From Chondrus crispus (Eukaryota; Rhodophyta; Florideophyceae; Gigartinales; Gigartinaceae): a stretch of 64,000 nucleotides of DNA. The DNA is taken from contig NW_005178495.1 of NCBI RefSeq assembly GCF_000350225.1, positions 33,934-97,933 on the forward strand, in the 5' to 3' direction. A program made the position numbers and the translations under genes. Under the pieces are notes generated by a model that saw nothing but the letters and a program-made list of their open reading frames with translations, had not been told where the DNA came from and searched no databases. How positions within the stretch are numbered: position 1 is the first letter of the stretch; each line of letters begins with the position of its first letter. Of the stretch, positions 30,821 through 40,206 are shown piece after piece.

Positions 30821-31285
30821 ATGTACGTGAGCGGGTGCCGGCCCATGCGCGCGCGGCTGTGGTCGGCGGCGAAGTACGCCGTGGCGGGGCGGGGGAACGC
30901 GACGCTGCGGGGGGGCCAGATGCGCACCGCGGCGGAGGAGATGGTCGAGGGCGACGGGTAGGTCGAGGCGATGTACGAGGCGTACCCGTACGTGGACGGG
31001 GAGGGGCGGCCGAACGGCACGCCAAGGGAGAAGAGGCTGGTGCCGGATTACGTGGTGAGGGCCGGGAGGCTCGAGGAGGACCTGGGCGCGCTGCTCACGG
31101 CGATGGGGTGCGCGGCGCGGTTTCGCAGCGACAACGTGCACGAGGAGCGCGGCGCGGACGGGTTTCTGGAGGGCGTGCAGCTCGCGCATGCGGACGCGAC
31201 GTACCGCCGGCTGGAGCGGCTGGCGAGGGAGGGCAATGAGAGGGGGCTGCGGAAGGTCCGGGACTTGATGGCCGCGGCGGAGTGA
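30821..31285 (+). pseudogene. Sulfotransferase-like C-terminal fragment with in-frame stop
   Basis: The frame from ATG 30821 (MYVSGCRPMRARLWSAAKYA) is cut by TAG at 30959-30961, then continues VEAMYEAYPYVDGEGRPNGT, LVPDYVVRAGRLEEDLGALL, and ends RKVRDLMAAAE with TGA at 31285. The D-Y-V-V-R-x-x-x-LEEDL pattern resembles the C-terminal part of sulfotransferases (where the usual form is D-x-x-x-R-x-E-x-L), an expanded family in carrageenan-making algae. The match is short, so the family call is tentative. P-loop and PAPS-binding motifs are not present. High G+C and the flanking inverted repeats mark it as cargo of the element at 30446-31693. Confidence 0.4.
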
Positions 31286-31613
31286 GTTGTCCGAGCGGGC
31301 ATTCCCGCGGATTCCGAAACGTGGGGGGCGGTCGGTTGTCAGTTGTTTCGAGGGCATCGCCCGAAATGCTCTCTGAAACAGCTGTATGGGGATACTGCAG
31401 AGTAGCCCAGTAGCCGCTCTTTTAGTAATGCCTTAGTATCCGATTTCGCCTGTCATTTAGTACAATTTATAGCACCGTCCACTTTGTTCAGATTCTGTCG
31501 CCCCTCACGAACAACCAAATTCTTTTCTGTCACCCCCATGTTGAAGACGTCACCCATACGATCCCTACAAATATTTCTCAATCGGATGGGTGCCTCAGCA
31601 AATTTTGACCGCG

Positions 31614-31693
31614 TCACCCCCTCAACACTACAAGAAAAGCCATTTCACCCCCTTTTTGCCACAAAAAAGACCACGATCGCCCCACTAAACGCA
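31614..31693 (-). repeat. Right 80-bp terminal inverted repeat
   Basis: Exact reverse complement of 30446-30525. It ends ...CCACTAAACGCA at 31693. Confidence 0.92.
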
Positions 31694-31815
31694 AAATCTC
31701 CCTTTTTCTTTTGTTTTTATGGACTTTTTTAGTGATTTCATCGTCGTCTTTTTTGAGCAAGACAATGCTGTACTCACGAGGTGTTTTTGGGAGTCCTAAA
31801 TTGTTCTCAGGTTAG

Positions 31816-31944
31816 TATAAAAAAGGGCACCCATCAAATCCCAGTAGGGGAAAAGAAGGGGAGCCCAAGAAGAAACATTCAGCATCTCTAACAGTCAAGT
31901 TCCGCACGTCGGAAGACTGCACGTCGGAAGACTTGGAGAATAAA
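31816..31944 (+). promoter_or_regulatory. TATA box and AATAAA signal, possible LTR remnant
   Basis: TATAAAAAA at 31816-31824 and AATAAA at 31939-31944 enclose about 120 bp with a small duplication (GCACGTCGGAAGACTGCACG). The spacing is that of U3-R of an LTR. I could not find TG...CA ends, so this is only a suggestion. Confidence 0.3.
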
Positions 31945-32092
31945 GAGGTACCGTTTGTCGGTATCTAGTTTTTTCATATAATTTCAGCGAATTTGCAATT
32001 TTTCTCCAAGTATATTCACACTGAAGGCCTCTTCGCCTCCCGAGAGGCGCTTAGTGTCCCTGTCGATGCTACCACCGCGACACGAGGTGCGG

Positions 32093-32120
32093 GCGGTCTT
32101 GTTGTTAACAACAAGACCGC
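32093..32120. repeat. Perfect 28-bp palindrome
   Basis: GCGGTCTTGTTGTT followed by its exact reverse complement, no spacer. Confidence 0.9.
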
Positions 32121-32487
32121 TAACATTAGCTGCGCGTTTGGCCGGAAGCATGCACCGAGTGCCGCAATGGGGCCCAAGCAGGAGCGACGAGACACGCAGC
32201 CACAAGTAACATTACGCAGCGTACAGACAGTGTACAGAGGCGCCGCGGAGAAAAATTGCCATCTGTACACAGTATACCTTTTCGTGAGACTGTGAGGTGT
32301 CGATTCTGTGGTAAAAGGGAGTGCCCCCTGGCCAGGAGACAGGTGGAGAGGGATGTGCACAGTATATGTAGTAGCGATATCCAACAGATTCAAGTCTTTC
32401 TGTCACCTTTCTGTCACCTTGCCAGTAGACAACCCCTCCTTATCCCCTATGGGATAATTTACCATATTTTTGTCAGCCGTGAGACAA

Positions 32488-33000
32488 TGACGGTTTCATA
32501 GTTCTAAAGGTGCAGCCGTTCCGGGAGGCGCTTGGATTGGCATTGTTGTTTGCAGTAAAGACAGTGCGGGTCAATGGGGCGTGTCTTCACTTGCTAGAAA
32601 TAGTATACTGAAGGGAAGCGCAAGAAAGTGCCAGCCAATGTGGAGACAGGACAGCAAGGGAGGCCTGGGGCTGAGTGTTTTGCAGGACGCAGCCAAGGAG
32701 AGGCATACACCGCGGGTCGGATAGCATAGCTTGGACGGTGTGACATTATTGACAGTTTCATAGTTGTAGAGGTGCGGCAGTTCTGGGAGACGCTTGGACT
32801 GGCATTGTGGTCTGCAGCAAAGACCGTGCGGGTAAATGGGGCACGTCTCCACTTGCTAGAAATACTGTACGGTAGTATACTGAAGGGAAGCGCGAGAGAG
32901 TGCCAGCCAATGTAAACTTTGGAGACAGCCCTTGCCTGTTGTCAGGAAGCTAAAAAAGTGCTCCTCGCCGAATTGACTGTGTCACATCAGGCCGCTGGTG
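32488..33000. repeat. Dispersed duplication, copies 2 and 3
   Basis: 32488-32640 is a diverged partial copy and 32656-33000 a near-complete copy of 29968-30316. Directly after, 33000-33045 repeats the block TCAAGTCTTTCTGTCACCTT that also occurs at 32390-32430. The region is a mosaic built by repeated duplication. Confidence 0.75.
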
Positions 33001-33210
33001 TCGATTCAAGTCTTTCTGTCACCTTTCTGTCACCTTGCTGTCCCTCAATAGATTGAGCAAGGTCTTTCCTACCCAGGGTAGAATGGGATTTGGTATGATA
33101 GAGTCTATCAGATAGACACACTTTCTCCAAAAGATTTGGCCTGGGGAGAGATTGGGTGGCTATGCGGTGTCGCGGTATAGCCTATACCGTTCGGCTACGA
33201 CCGAAAAGGG

Positions 33211-33388
33211 GATGATCACCCCACGCTCTCGTCCTTTTCCCCTTTCTGGCGTCGATGCCTCCTTTTACTGAATGCTTCTCATTCTAAATACCGGGAAAAA
33301 GACGAGAGCGTGGGATGATCACCCCACGCTCTCGTTCTTTTCCCCTTTCTGGCGTCGATGCCTCCTTTTACTGAATGCTTCTCACTCT
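33211..33388. repeat. Direct duplication with internal inverted copy
   Basis: ATGATCACCCCACGCTCTCG through TTTACTGAATGCTTCTCA occurs at 33213-33284 and again at 33315-33386. GAGAGCGTGGG (33304-33314) is the inverse of CCCACGCTCTC (33323-33333). Confidence 0.85.
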
Positions 33389-33406
33389 CTCCACTAAATA
33401 GCATTA

Positions 33407-33460
33407 CGCTCTGCAGCTAGGTACGGTATTTAGTAAATACCGTACCCTAGCTGCAGAGCG
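33407..33460. repeat. Near-perfect 54-bp palindrome
   Basis: Arms 33407-33432 and 33434-33460 are reverse complements apart from one extra C. The left arm starts CGCTCTGCAGCTAGGTACGG. The loop is one base. Confidence 0.88.
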
Positions 33461-34290
33461 GCCTTGCACCCGAATCTTGTCAATCCTCTTCCCTCCACGG
33501 CGGACATCCTCGCCTTTCCATTCGCCGACCCCCCTCCCAAGTTGGGGGTCCAACCTAGAGCCCCCTCGCTGCTCCCCGCTTGGCCGCTATCGCCATCCCG
33601 CGCCTTTTGCTTCCCTTCTGCGCGTCCACGGGGCCCACAGGCCGGCTGTGCTCAGGCAAATTCCGTTCGAGCTGTCCTGCGCAGAAGGCGGCACTGTACG
33701 GCGATTCCCCGGCGGTAGCTCCATTCCTATTTCGATCCGCCGCCATGTAATGCGCCCCTTCATTTGAGGGAGTGTCACTTCACACTCGCTGGCACTCTCG
33801 CGCCTGCCCGCCAACTAACCGCAACGACTGTAAGCATCTACCCGTCACAGTACTGTATCCTATTTCTGAGAGTATTTGGGCGTACAGTACTTGCTGGGTT
33901 GCTGGCTGTGTGGCTTTGCATCCAGATCACTGCCGTTAGGGCACGATTATATAAGAACAGGGAACATTAATTAACTATAAGAAATCTCTTGGGTAGCGCT
34001 CATTGCTTGATTGAAACCCCCCTGTGAGAGGTATTGTAAATGTTACCGTTGGTACTGTACGGTAGGAGGAGGCGGTACTGTACCCGAGGAGGTTGCCCTT
34101 CCCTCTCGAGGTGTTCACACCTCAGTCACATGACTCAAGTGAGGCTGCCTGCTGTCCTGGCTGTATTTCTTTATTTCTTTATTCAATGTCCTCACCCCCT
34201 AATCACTGTCCTGGCTAGACGTTTTGATGTGGCCTTGTCCTGTAACATACGCGTGTTTCAACACGGTTCCATCCGAGGTCCTGTACACAT
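33461..34290. other. Spacer upstream of membrane-protein gene 1
   Basis: Short frames only. From about 34215 the sequence is similar to 46855-46930 in front of the paralogue, so the proximal promoter was duplicated with the gene. Confidence 0.45.
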
Positions 34291-34298
34291 CGCGAGCG

Positions 34299-34307
34299 TA
34301 TTTAAAA
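34299..34307 (+). promoter_or_regulatory. TATA-like box of membrane-protein gene 1
   Basis: TATTTAAAA in the context CTGTACACATCGCGAGCGTA. The same context stands before the paralogue at 46926, at a similar distance (about 110-140 bp) from the ATG. Confidence 0.5.
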
Positions 34308-34357
34308 TAGATGAAACTTCACCGAGCTATCGCTGTAGCTTTTACGCCTTTGCAAGG

Positions 34358-34446
34358 ATGCTAGCAACACAGACACTCACGCACCTCCGCACACTCAACT
34401 CATGATCACTGAGTCACTCACGCACCTCCGCACACCCAACCCATGA
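34358..34446 (+). promoter_or_regulatory. Two upstream ORFs chained by ATGA overlaps
   Basis: uORF1 runs from ATG 34358 (MLATQTLTHLRTLNS) to TGA 34403-34405. Its last bases overlap the ATG of uORF2 (34402), which encodes MITESLTHLRTPNP and ends with TGA 34444-34446. That stop overlaps the main ATG at 34443. A roughly 41-bp tandem duplication (CACTCACGCACCTCCGCACA) created the second unit. Stop-start ATGA overlaps are typical of termination-reinitiation. Transcription start is not known, so inclusion in the mRNA is inferred from the TATA-like box at 34299. Confidence 0.5.
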
Positions 34447-35819
34447 TTACTGACGGTGTTCTACTCGGGATCATCACCGCCCTCGCCATAATAGGCTCCA
34501 TTCACATCATTGAAACCCTTTTTCGATTGCTCCCAAGACTGATAGGCTCCGGGAAGAATGCATCTCGACTATCGGTGGGTGTGGAGGCCGGACTGAACCT
34601 TCAGCTGGGTACGTCTGTTTGGCTTTCCTGGCTTGCTCTGACGAGAAAAGCCAGATGCCAGTATGGGCATGGTGACGAAAAGAAGACACATTTTTCGGGG
34701 ATAGTGGCAGTAACTCTTATATCAGGAGTGCTACTAACGACGGTACTGCTGCTTGAGGTAGCAGTTGTATACATGAGTCAACCTGTGACAATATACAGAG
34801 CTCTCGATAAAGGGGCCATCAAGACATTCATAGTCCAAGCTGCGGGCGATGTGACAACTGCTGATTTCAATGAAGAAAGAGTACTGGAGATCGGTGAGTC
34901 GAGCTTCAGTGAGACCAAAAACGTCAGGCACGTATCCACAGCAAACGTGCACTTGCTAGACTTCGCCCATAACGTTGCACATGAATTAGAGACCCTTTCT
35001 ATTGAAGAAGGCCGGACCATATCAGCATGGACTAAATATACCGTTGATGGCAAAAACGAAGATGGGACCAATGCAGAGGAAAATGTTAAGTACAGAAAAA
35101 CAAGTAACCTGTTCTCCCTTTACGTAATTAGACGCGATAACCGGTTGCTCACCATTATGCCATTGCGTGCGATAGAGACCTTGAACACTTCCATTACTAA
35201 CTTATTCACAGACTTCGGTGAAGACGAAGCAAGTGTGATGGAAATGGAACTATTCTCTTCATTTGGCTTTGGATGTACCGAGGTCGGCAGGGATATGGAA
35301 CAGGGATCAAGATTTACTGAGTACTCGTGCAAGTTGGAAAAGAATTTCCCAGCAGAGAATTTACCTGCCATCCGAGCGTGGGATCAGGCCCGACCAAATA
35401 TAGCAAGGCAAATATTCAAGGTTGCTGACTATTCCGTGGAACGGGAGATGATTATCAGGGATGGCCGATCAATTCCCGGGGAACCGATTCAAGGCATATT
35501 CGCGATTGAGAAGGGTGTGAATTCATCCAGCAGTGGATTTACCCTGTTGTGTGTGGTTGCCGCGTTCGGTGTAGTGCGTTTGTTTTGCGGCGTTTTTGTT
35601 GATTTCAGAGGAATAGCAGAGAATAACCTATTCAGATCTGCATGTACCGGACACTGGTTGGCGGGACCTGGGAACCGAGATACGATTGAGGGGTATGGAT
35701 GGCGAGTATATCAAGTCGGGGACGAAAATTACTTTGGCTACACCAAATACGGGTGGTCTGAAGATCACCACACACCTTGTAGCGACGCAGGGCTGATCAA
35801 AACACAAGAGATAGCATGA
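34443..35819 (+). CDS. Four-helix membrane protein 1, family not recognised
   Basis: 458 aa from ATG 34443. Hydrophobic segments: residues 5-27 (GVLLGIITALAIIGSIHIIE), a weaker one at 54-68, a strong one at 85-111 (VTLISGVLLTTVLLLEVAVV) and one at 365-388 (GFTLLCVVAAFGVVRLFCGV). A domain of about 250 residues lies between the third and fourth helix and probably faces outside or the lumen. The last 70 residues are Cys/Trp/Tyr-rich. It is paralogous to 47037-48401: residues 1-143 are about 94% identical, the rest roughly half, with conserved islands SIEEGRTISAW, FTDFGEDEA, QIFKVADYSVE and GVNSSSSGF. I know no family with this layout; a receptor, channel accessory or adhesion role cannot be distinguished. 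There are no introns. Confidence 0.85.
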   Translation: MITDGVLLGIITALAIIGSIHIIETLFRLLPRLIGSGKNASRLSVGVEAGLNLQLGTSVWLSWLALTRKARCQYGHGDEKKTHFSGIVAVTLISGVLLTTVLLLEVAVVYMSQPVTIYRALDKGAIKTFIVQAAGDVTTADFNEERVLEIGESSFSETKNVRHVSTANVHLLDFAHNVAHELETLSIEEGRTISAWTKYTVDGKNEDGTNAEENVKYRKTSNLFSLYVIRRDNRLLTIMPLRAIETLNTSITNLFTDFGEDEASVMEMELFSSFGFGCTEVGRDMEQGSRFTEYSCKLEKNFPAENLPAIRAWDQARPNIARQIFKVADYSVEREMIIRDGRSIPGEPIQGIFAIEKGVNSSSSGFTLLCVVAAFGVVRLFCGVFVDFRGIAENNLFRSACTGHWLAGPGNRDTIEGYGWRVYQVGDENYFGYTKYGWSEDHHTPCSDAGLIKTQEIA

Positions 35820-36277
35820 CCGTGAATTAACCCCTACACGACATTGTGCGGAACAAATCCTTCTGCATGTTTATTTGCAGCTTGCTTAAAAACCTGGATA
35901 TTTGGCACCATCTTTTGGTATGCATTTTAGCCCCAATACGAAAGTGTTTCAGTAAGATGTTTTCGCTGCTCTTTCGCACAAGCGTCAAAGCCATCTTTAC
36001 CGAACGAATGCTTGCTATCATCAAGTACTAATAAATGGGTCACTTTGAGAGATTTTAAAATATTTTTTGGATGGAATCCTCTATATGCCTTCAAAAGTCG
36101 TTTATGTGCCCCTTACAGCCGGTTAAGTAAGCCACAGGTCTCGAACTGCGAATCCGGCGCAGTAAAAGTCCCCTAAACACCGTCAATACAAGGCAGTTCG
36201 GTATCCTCTTAGGAGCCCTACAACGCACAAATAATGGGTCAAATGTTGCGTGCCGAAGCAAAAAAAAATTATCAATT
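35820..36277. other. Spacer between membrane-protein gene 1 and pogo element
   Basis: AT-rich, no gene seen. Confidence 0.5.
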
Positions 36278-38013
36278 TTAATGGCCACCTTCAGTACCCG
36301 CGCGGCGCTGAAGTGCTTGTAGCCTCGCTTCGGTTCTGCCAGAGGCGCAGTTTGCAGCAAGGACACCAGTGCGCTCACTGCGATGCGCCAGCCAAAGCTG
36401 ATGCGCACGTTTGTTCAAATCCGATTGAAGGCGTTCTCGCTGGCGTTCCGTCACTTCCAGTTGTCTTCTCTCTCGCCGCTCTTCCGCCTGCGCTGCACGC
36501 TGTTCCCTTCCCCTTTCCGTGGTCTGCCGTATTTCTTCGCGCTCTTTCAAAACAGAAAGAATTGCGTCACCCGTCAGCAATGCTCCGCTTCTCGTATTAA
36601 CTGTACCATTTAACAAAACCTCACCATCGCTGCGCAACAAATTGCATGACTCTTTAAAACTTGTAACGAGTTCACGGTACGACTCGAATGCGGCCGACTG
36701 GGACTGAGCCCCTTCGAGGTTGGTGATATCCGTCGCTTGGATTACATTCGAGTTAACTCCGCGTTTGCCAAAGTCCCATAGCCCACACGCGCTGAAGCCG
36801 CTCCTGATGTTCTGAAAGTTAACTGCCTGATTGTACGCATTTGTCAGAATCTCGCATACCGTGTACAAATCATTTTTTGCACTGTCTTTTACGACGACAG
36901 TCCGTCGGTTGAGGTCATTTCGAAATGCAGTCTTGTAGGGAGAAAAACCGAAAAGTCCAAAGGCTGCGTGCGGTGGCTGGTGTGAGAAGGTAGGCCAACG
37001 ATGACAATTCGATTGTCCCGGAATAACTTCAATACTTTGTACGAACAGTGCGCACCGTATCCATCCAGGGCGAGGAGAATATTGCGGAACCTTTGCCGTA
37101 ATTGATGCGTCTCCTGTACAAACTTCTGTCCCCACTGTCCCCACTGATAGAAAATCCCAGTGTCGACACCAGCATTTTCTCTGTAAACGCAATGCGCATT
37201 GGGGGGAAGGAATGTAAGAGGGGTCTCGAAGGTGCCATTTGTATGCTTCCTGTATTTTGCCTTTTTGCTTGGAAGCACTGCAAGCGGACACCAGGCCCTT
37301 CCATCTGCTGAAATAACTGGCATTATGGTCACATGTTGGGCATTAGAACTCTATTTTAGCTCAACTGAATTGCTGCGTCCATGGCAATCGAAAAGAGCTT
37401 TCGTTCGAGACCGAGCGGCAGTGCGTGTCGAAAATCCACTCTCGTCTATGTTGAAGATTTGCGCGGGAGACTCAATTTGATATTCCCTGTACACTTGCAT
37501 AAGCCGGACGTAATGCTTAGCGAGATTTGTCGGTGCCATCGCCAATTGTCGGGGCTTCTCCAGTTGCGCTCGTCTTTTCAATGAGATCTCTTTATGCCGT
37601 CCCAAGAAATTGCGCACGAAGCCATCCCCTGGTCTGCAATCTGTGAAAGGGAGTTTGGCTTGACGTGATTGCGGGAGTGACTTTACAAAATGTTGCACCA
37701 AATCCTTGAAGCAGCTGCGTGATAGTGGCGTTCCGCTGTGTGAGAATGACAGTAGTGCATTTTTGATGATGGTCTCTTCATCTCGAGTAAAGAGGGGTTT
37801 GCGGCCTCGTCTCTGAAGTGCTTTGTTCGTCTGTTTGCTCATCCGCTGAAGTGTTGAATATGACACACAATGTGACTTCGCACATTTGCGTATTGAGATG
37901 TTGGAGGTTCGTAGACTGTGAAGGGCTTTGTCGTACTGCTCGCTTCGTGCATCAGGTTTTGGAGCGAGTACGCGTTTTGGGATCATCGAAGCTACCGAGG
38001 ATGCCAATGACAA
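36278..38013 (-). pseudogene. Pogo/jerky-type DDE transposase with stop and frameshift
   Basis: Read leftward from ATG 38013. The N-terminus has a psq/CENP-B helix-turn-helix (HSLRTSNISIRKCAKSHCVS, STLQRMSKQTNKALQRRGRK), then IFNIDESGFSTRTA (first catalytic Asp). TAA at 37351-37353 cuts the frame after SNSVELK. The same frame continues with ISADGRAWCPLAVLPSKKAK, ILLALDGYGAHCS (second Asp) and GLPSHTSHRTQPLDFSVF (third Asp). A shift near 36920 leads to the C-terminal frame (KTAFRNDLNRRTVVVKDSAK) and a coiled-coil tail (ERREEIRQTTERGREQRAAQ-like, RRQLEVTERQRERLQSDLNK) ending at 36278. All three Asp are kept, so decay is recent. I could not find terminal inverted repeats. Confidence 0.85.
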
Positions 38014-38984
38014 AAGGAGGGAAGTGACGAAGTCGCGAGGCTGCTGTGGCGGATTGTGAAGGGAAATCGAGGCACAAAGTTGGTCGTCGATTGAATGAAG
38101 CCTGCCAAAAAGGCTCGTCGCGTCAGATTTGAAATCGTATGAGCCGTTCTGACGGCAGGCGAACTACAGTGTTTCGAAGGCTGTTTGAAATGGCGCATGT
38201 AGATAATTTTAATTGCCAAAGCGACCCAAATTAGTCCTCTGACCCAGATTTGGTGCACCCGATGATACAGGTACTCTTTTCTGTTGAGCGCAGGCGCGTG
38301 CCTGTAATTTAGCGAAAGCCAACAGTCCAATGAAAAGGCTCCATGACCGCCACCATCGCCAGATGGTTGGCTGATGATGATTTAGGGTACGTACCATTGT
38401 AGAAATAATGATTAATCACTATCCCACCGACGACGGCGCAGCGGAGCGGCGCGCACCAGAGCCTTGCTCTGGTTGACATAAAGTGGAGTGACCGGGTCGC
38501 TGTCCACCCGATCATGAGAGAAGACATCTTCACACATTCTCCATATCCCCTGGCTCTCATTTTATGGTAGCATCGCGGTGAGGAACGATCTCACTGTGCC
38601 CTAACGACCACCACCCACCCGCGCGTCCCTCCTTCCTCTTTTACTCCACTCATCCTATCTGCGCATCGACCACCACTTCTCAACCACGCTTGCGAAGGCC
38701 GCAGTGGACTACTGCGCCACCCTCGAACCTAGAGTGCGCCCGCGGGCCCGGGATCGGGTGGCGCATTTCAGTTCTCTGCGTGAACTCGTGGTGTCGGTCT
38801 GCACCTCCCTTTTGTGTAGCGTCAACGAAATCGCGTGTCTCGCAGTACATCTTCATGCGAACGCAACCGTGTCAAGGAACATCATTTAAGTTTGTTTATT
38901 GCTGTCAAAGACGAACTATATTGGTTTTGTTTGGGGTTATTGTGGTTAAAGTCGGGTTCATCTTAAGTCTTGGAAATCGACTTG
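38014..38984. other. Spacer
   Basis: A plus frame without ATG near 38640-38889 (RVAHFSSLRELVVSVCTSLL) is open but matches nothing I know. Otherwise no gene is seen. Confidence 0.35.
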
Positions 38985-39182
38985 CGTGGTAGCTCAGCAT
39001 ACCACGGGCCTGAGGTCCGACCTCCGATTTTTTTCTTTGGAAGCACCTTCGTGGTAGGTCAGCATACCACGGGCCTGAGGTCCGACCTCCGCATTTTTGG
39101 AAGCACCTTCATGGTAGGTCAGCATACCACGGGCCTGAGGACCGACCTCCGCATTTTTGGAAGCACCTTCGTGGTAGGTCAG
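38985..39182 (+). repeat. 60-bp tandem repeat with two hairpins per unit
   Basis: Units at 38985-39050 (with a small insertion), 39051-39110, 39111-39170 and the start of a fourth. Each contains CGTGGTA-N8-TACCACG (7-bp stem) and GAGGTCCGACCTC (5-bp stem), then GCATTTTTGGAAGCACCTTC. The array continues at 40105-40200 after an LTR inserted in the fourth unit (GGTCAG / CATACC). Box A- and B-like strings (GGTAGCTCAGCA, GGTCCGACCTCC) recall tRNA genes but are too close together. Confidence 0.85.
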
Positions 39183-40104
39183 TGTAGTGCAGTGGACACA
39201 CTCGCCAACGAGGGCGTAAATCTCGCTATGAGGGAAAGCGGTATGTCCAGTCACCACCGGGGTGTTCGGGGCCCTCTGTCCGTGGTAGCTCAGAGGTAAC
39301 GCGAGAATCGCGGGTAGAGTCGCGGTCGGCGCGTGAAGGGGTACTCGGGATCGAGTAACTAGAAGGAGTGGGTGTGGCGGTCGCGTCGCGGACCGCTATT
39401 GACAGCGTCGAAGAAGAACAACACAAGAAGGCAGAAGAAAGAAAGAAGGAGAAGTGCAGCGTAGAAACGTAGAAAATAGCGGAAAAAGTAAAGGAAAAAC
39501 AAGAAAAAGGATGACGACGAAGGGTGCAGGTACCAGACTTAGCCAACTAGATAGGAACCGTAGAGGATCCTACCAGAGATGGGCTCCGATTACCTGATGC
39601 CTCTTTACTGTAGCACCATCCGACACCCGACCTATATAGGCCGAGCGCCGTCATCGGCGTCGGTTACTAAATGGGTAATTAATAATTAATTATCGTCATT
39701 AGAATTGCCACTTGGCATTAGACGCTAATTAGCGTAGAAACTTGTGGGCACCACGTATGTATACGTGTCGTACACGTGTTGTACACGTATCATATACGTG
39801 TCATACGATGGTCATACACGTGTGGCCACGTGCAGTACACGTGGGGTACCTTCCCAAGTGTGCGCGCACAGTACACGTGTGGTGCGCTTATCATACACGT
39901 GTGGTATCATCCAAAGTGTACGCGTACACTTTGGATGAGTACACGTGTCATAGACCGGAGCGCACACCATACACGTGTGGGCTCATCCAAAGTGTACGCG
40001 TACACTTTGGATGAGCACACGTGTGATACACGTGTCAAAGGCGGGGAACGCGGCCCCGCGACGGCGGTGACCAGGGGTAAAGGGCGCAGAGTCACTGCAC
40101 TACA
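39183..40104. repeat. Solo LTR 2, inserted in the 60-bp array
   Basis: 922 bp beginning TGTAGTGCAGTG and ending CACTGCACTACA, a 12-bp terminal inverted repeat. It is flanked by GTCAG at 39178-39182 and 40105-40109, which restores the repeat unit when one copy is removed. No gag or pol lies inside. The ends are close to those of solo LTR 1 (TGTAGTGCA...TGCACTACA), so both come from one family. The interior has a CCTATATAGG box near 39629, a polypurine stretch at 39400-39510 and the CACGTG array at 39740-40040. Confidence 0.88.
39740..40040. promoter_or_regulatory. CACGTG-rich array with twin perfect palindromes
   Basis: About ten CACGTG hexamers, mostly as TACACGTGT, in 300 bp. Between them lie two copies of a perfect palindrome built on CATCCAAAGTGTACG plus its reverse complement: 32 bp at 39907-39938 and 36 bp at 39981-40016. 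Position inside an LTR suggests a U3 enhancer. Gypsy B carries a smaller set of CACGTG units in its LTR. Confidence 0.65.
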
Positions 40105-40206
40105 GTCAGCATACCACGGGCCTGAGGTCCGACCTCCGCATTTTTGCAAGCACCTTCGTGGTAGGTCAGCATACCATGGGTCAGAGGTCCGACCTTCTAC
40201 GGGTCT

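Larger units (their letters stand above)
30446..31693. mobile_element. Gene-carrying DNA element with phased GGGYGA termini, copy 2
   Basis: An exact 80-bp inverted repeat (30446-30525 and 31614-31693) bounds 1248 bp. Each terminal repeat holds three GGGGYGA motifs. On the left they lie at 30456, 30488, 30519 and, just inside, 30550 (spacings 32, 31, 31). On the right the complement lies at 31677, 31645, 31614, 31550, 31530 and 31498. The interior carries a GC-rich sulfotransferase-like gene piece (30821-31285) that differs sharply in composition from the AT-rich termini. There is no transposase. Identity of the two 80-bp arms implies recent activity or conversion. This is the better preserved twin of the element at 2199-10366. 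Confidence 0.75.

Noticed and set aside
33464..33767. Overlapping 84- and 96-codon frames
   Set aside because: No similarity recognised, and Pro/Arg-rich composition is typical of GC-rich non-coding DNA.
38985..39182. Regular repeats suggesting a CRISPR array
   Set aside because: Units are directly tandem with no unique spacers, and the context is eukaryotic.
39281..39345. tRNA-like sequence (GTGGTAGCTCAGAGGTAACG)
   Set aside because: The D-stem does not pair, there is no anticodon or acceptor stem, and it lies inside solo LTR 2.
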